A stretch of DNA of 64,000 bases from Chryseobacterium aureum. Its GTDB lineage: Bacteria; Bacteroidota; Bacteroidia; Flavobacteriales; Weeksellaceae. Positions 61,457 through 64,000 of this stretch are shown here, piece after piece. Under the pieces are notes generated by a model. It ran no database searches. It was not told the DNA's origin and worked only from the letters and a program-made list of their open reading frames with translations. Positions within the stretch are counted from its first letter, which is position 1. Each line of letters opens with the position of its first letter. The translations under genes were made by a program, and so were the position numbers. The stretch is from contig NZ_CP034661.1 in the NCBI RefSeq assembly GCF_003971235.1, positions 4,340,001 through 4,404,000 on the forward strand, in the 5' to 3' direction.

Positions 61457-62248
61457 TCAGACGGTTTCAATTCTTTTATTCAACATTCCTGCGTCTGGAT
61501 TATAATTATCCCAAATCTTCCAGGTGTCATTTATTTTTCGGATAAAATAGATCTGAGTACTCAGCTGATTTACAAAATGCTCTTCTCCGGTTTCTCCTAC
61601 TTTGAACAGGAGATTCCAGAATTCCTGAGATTCCAGTATTTTTTTGTCCGGCTCATCTGTAACGATGTGAATATCAAAGACCTCATAATTGGATCTGTTA
61701 TTTTTGGTTACCAAATGAAAGTCTCTGTCACACAGTTCTTTACTGAATTGTGATGCTCTTTCCAGGAAAGGGGAATCATCAAATACCAGGTCTTTTAAAA
61801 GGTCGGTATTGTGTGTGGGGAACAGCTTATAAAATTCAAAAGCTTTGGCACAGTAATCATATACCATCTTGGTAAGATAGGATTGGTCATCAATTTCTTC
61901 ATCATCCTGCTTTTTGTATCTTACTGTAAGAATATAATCATTAAGGTCTTTATATCCTAAGAAGATGCAGATTTTATCCAGTGTTTTTAAAAATCTGAGG
62001 TCACTATGGGTTTTATCCTGGTAATCGTTTTCAAAAAAACGCTGAAGGGTCACATGGGAAATGGTATTTCCGATTTCAAATTTTTTTCCTCCTTTCAGCT
62101 CTTCAGCTTCAGAGAGTTCATCTTTAATAATTTCGGAAAGAATAATATAATGGCTTCTCTTCCATTCACTCACATTCCCCAAAACAGAATTCCTTACCTT
62201 CGAATGCTTTGCAACCTCGTCTCGTATCGAATTATATATAGTTTTCAA
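61457..62248 (-). CDS. protein of unknown function, possible regulator
   Basis: The 263-residue cytoplasmic protein has a charged helical N-terminal half (MKTIYNSIRDEVAKHSKVRN to FLGYKDLNDYIL). There ISHVTLQRFFENDYQDKTHS and DLRFLKTLDKICIFLGYKDL may form a helix-turn-helix-like domain. The C-terminal half (about 130-263) mixes helix and beta strands ending IYFIRKINDTWKIWDNY, reminiscent of an NTF2-like fold. Neither is certain. It stands alone between the acetyl-CoA hydrolase and hppD genes with its own terminator. Confidence 0.65.
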   Translation of the reverse strand: MKTIYNSIRDEVAKHSKVRNSVLGNVSEWKRSHYIILSEIIKDELSEAEELKGGKKFEIGNTISHVTLQRFFENDYQDKTHSDLRFLKTLDKICIFLGYKDLNDYILTVRYKKQDDEEIDDQSYLTKMVYDYCAKAFEFYKLFPTHNTDLLKDLVFDDSPFLERASQFSKELCDRDFHLVTKNNRSNYEVFDIHIVTDEPDKKILESQEFWNLLFKVGETGEEHFVNQLSTQIYFIRKINDTWKIWDNYNPDAGMLNKRIETV

Positions 62249-62385
62249 TTTCCTTGTTTTTGAATGAGTTTTATCAAATATACTGCCAAAATATTAATAT
62301 TTTCGTATGTTTTTTTGAAGTTGATTTCAAATCTGTTTTAAGTGATTCAAATAAAAACAGTTTAAACATCTTTATGGTTTGATTA

Positions 62386-63660
62386 TCAGTGTTTAAACCT
62401 TTCAAAAGCGGCTCTCTCCAACATTTCCCTGTCGTCCGGATGGGCAATGCTTATCAGTTCCTGTGCCCGCTGGCGGAGGTTTTTTCCATACAGGTAAGCT
62501 GTTCCATATTCAGTAACCACATAGTGAATATGGCCTCTGGTAGTAACTACACCGGCACCCTGCTTAAGGAAGGGAACAATTCTGGAAATTCCTTTCTTGG
62601 TTCTTGCGGTAATGGCAATGATAGGTTTTCCGTCATCACTTAAAGCAGCGCCTCTCATAAAGTCCATTTGTCCTCCGATTCCGCTGTACTGCATGGTTCC
62701 TATAGAATCTGCGCATACCTGCCCTGTAAGATCTATTTCAATGGCAGAATTGATGGCTACCATTTTTTTGTTTCTCATGATGTTGATCGGGAAATTCACC
62801 TCACTTACGTCTCTGAACGCAAATACGGTATTGTCATCTACATAATCATAAAGTTTTCGGGTTCCGAAACAGAAACTGGTAATGGTTTTGTTATCATTAT
62901 AGCCCTTGTATTTGTTGTTGATCACATCATCCTGAATCAGATCAATAACACCATCACTCAGCATTTCTGTGTGAATCCCCAGATCCTTGTGATTGGTAAG
63001 GCATTTCAGCACTGCATCCGGAATCGTTCCGATACCCATCTGAAGGGTAGACCTGTCTTCAATAAGTTCTGCTACATTTTTTCCGACAAGCATTTCTTCG
63101 GGGCCTACTTTTGAACCATAATCCACAGTCGGAAGCTCTTCTTCATGCCAAACCAGCTTATGAATCCTGCTGATGTGAATCATCCCGTCTCCGTGGGTTC
63201 TTGGCATTCTCGGATTGACAATAGCGACGATGATTTTTGCAGTATCTACTGCTGCTCTTGCAATGTCTACGGAAGTTCCTAACGTACAGAATCCGTGTCT
63301 GTCCGGCGGCGAAACAGTAACCAGAGCTACATCCAGAGGCAGAATGTTTTTTCTGAATAAAATAGGAATTTCGCTTAAGAAAACCGGAACAAAGTCTCCG
63401 CGTTCAGAATTCACAGCATCACGTACAGGGGTGGAAACAAATAAGGAATTGATGAAAAAGCTGTCTTTGTATTCCGGTTTTGCAATCTCTACATTTCCCT
63501 GCTGGGTAATGGAAACCATTTCTACATTTTGTAAACGCTTGGCCTGTCTTGCGAGCTCATCAATCAAATAATTGGGCGTACATGCACTGCCGTGGAAAAA
63601 TACACGGTTTCCGCTTTTTATCGTATATATTGCTTCTTCTGCACTGATGTAATTATTCAT
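62386..63660 (-). CDS. acetyl-CoA hydrolase/transferase family protein
   Basis: The 424-residue protein has the class I CoA-transferase layout of the Cat1/4-hydroxybutyrate CoA-transferase family. GNRVFFHGSACTPNYLIDEL lies at the N-terminus. LQMGIGTIPDAVLKCL follows, then GIHTEMLSDGVIDLI with the catalytic Glu that forms the acyl-CoA thioester. IGGQMDFMRGAALSDDGKPI and THYG-type VVTEYGTAYLYGKNLRQRA complete the C-terminal domain. It probably moves CoA between acetate and other short acids. It has no partner gene beside it; a terminator lies upstream of its promoter region. Confidence 0.92.
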   Translation of the reverse strand: MNNYISAEEAIYTIKSGNRVFFHGSACTPNYLIDELARQAKRLQNVEMVSITQQGNVEIAKPEYKDSFFINSLFVSTPVRDAVNSERGDFVPVFLSEIPILFRKNILPLDVALVTVSPPDRHGFCTLGTSVDIARAAVDTAKIIVAIVNPRMPRTHGDGMIHISRIHKLVWHEEELPTVDYGSKVGPEEMLVGKNVAELIEDRSTLQMGIGTIPDAVLKCLTNHKDLGIHTEMLSDGVIDLIQDDVINNKYKGYNDNKTITSFCFGTRKLYDYVDDNTVFAFRDVSEVNFPINIMRNKKMVAINSAIEIDLTGQVCADSIGTMQYSGIGGQMDFMRGAALSDDGKPIIAITARTKKGISRIVPFLKQGAGVVTTRGHIHYVVTEYGTAYLYGKNLRQRAQELISIAHPDDREMLERAAFERFKH

Positions 63661-63820
63661 ATTTTGTCTTTTTTTAAAGGTGTCTAGCGTATTGATACAG
63701 CTTATAAAATGCTTCTATTCTCTCAAAGATAATCTTTATAATTTTATATTCACATAAATATTTTAAGGATGTTAGGCAGATTTTTATCATGTAAATAAGA
63801 AAGGAGAAATTAAAAAGAAA

Positions 63821-63850
63821 AAGAACCGAATGTATTGATATTCAGTTCTT
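63821..63850 (-). terminator. terminator of the gene at the right edge
   Basis: AAGAACCGAAT and ATTCAGTTCTT pair with one mismatch around an 8-base loop. TTTTTC and further T-rich sequence follow on the minus strand. It lies 28 bases after the stop of the cut gene. Confidence 0.7.
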
Positions 63851-63878
63851 TGTTTTCTTCGTTGTTAGGGTTTAAATC

Positions 63879-64000
63879 TTAATTGGCAGTCGCTGCAGCT
63901 GTCTGGGTTTTCATAGTCCCGGTTTCCGAAAATCGTAAATGCCAGCTGAAGGCTTCCTGAAGTAAATGGGGAGTATGGCCTCCTTTTTCACAAGCTCTGT
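63879..64000 (-). CDS. C-terminal end of an unidentified protein (cut by window edge)
   Basis: A minus-strand frame open to the edge ends at TAA (63879-63881) and encodes about 39 residues, including RACEKGGHTPHLLQEAFSW. The residue mix and a terminator just downstream suggest a real gene. I do not recognise the family from this short tail. Confidence 0.5.
   Translation of the reverse strand, partial: RACEKGGHTPHLLQEAFSWHLRFSETGTMKTQTAAATAN

Noticed and set aside
61397..61753. Plus-strand open frame opposite the unknown gene at 61457, preceded by TACATTTG
   Set aside because: It overlaps a well-formed minus-strand gene, begins with a terminator hairpin and has no protein-like composition. 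A short RNA from 61374 to 61447 is possible but unsupported.

Overview
This window reads as chromosomal DNA of a flavobacterium of the Chryseobacterium/Elizabethkingia group (Weeksellaceae). The reasons are low GC content, many promoters with a TAnnTTTG -7 box and a TTG/TTTG box 19-21 bases upstream, secreted S8 proteases with C-terminal type IX secretion sorting domains, secreted proteins with the VGINTxxPxxTLDV opening, and a PNGase F-II type glycoamidase. The genus is my inference. There are no rRNA genes, complete tRNA genes, CRISPR arrays, prophages or intact insertion sequences.

Layout. 1-10 kb: a cut DUF4870 gene, a TPR/HTH membrane regulator, a sodium/solute symporter, then a long minus-strand stress or detoxification cluster (two pirins, two small GNAT proteins, FMN reductase, TMEM175-like channel, YjdI-type Fe-S protein, OsmC) and an MFS exporter. 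10-20.5 kb: a secreted unknown, asparagine synthetase, a three-domain PNGase F-II homologue, an RsmB/NOP RNA methyltransferase, YjdM, a lone ABC ATPase, a YceI lipoprotein and pheS. 20.5-35.5 kb: a more AT-rich, gene-poor surface/secretion region with two type IX-secreted subtilases, a ferredoxin reductase-ferredoxin pair, two small HTH proteins, three VGINT-type surface proteins (two in tandem) and a second TPR/HTH regulator. Four exact copies of ACGCAAAT on one strand lie upstream of genes here. 35.6-55.5 kb: housekeeping and transport (LOG protein, PepD, LURP-one-like protein, RecR, GT2, SecG, an M16 protease pair, UvrD/PcrA helicase, TonB receptor, CstA), then an operon of a HipA-like kinase, DUF3037 and a secreted esterase. 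55.6-64 kb: a frameshifted alpha/beta hydrolase, an Ivy-like lipoprotein, tyrosine catabolism genes (flavin reductase, fumarylacetoacetase, 4-hydroxyphenylpyruvate dioxygenase), an unknown protein, an acetyl-CoA hydrolase/transferase and a cut gene.

Short non-coding repeats are prominent. A roughly 150-base imperfect palindrome with AACGC ends occurs three times. A second roughly 150-base element built on GTGAATGGTGAAT occurs twice, with two fragments. A REP-like inverted repeat occurs once intact and once decayed. A 33-base perfect palindrome occurs twice, with a compensatory base-pair change. All sit between genes.

The points most worth following up are: the ACGCAAAT element shared by the second TPR/HTH regulator and the VGINT genes; TTAAGT boxes at about 10-base spacing upstream of hppD and the flavin reductase; the HipA-like/DUF3037/esterase operon; the GLPGLI-like N-terminal domain of the PNGase; and possible leaderless starts of recR and the HipA-like gene.
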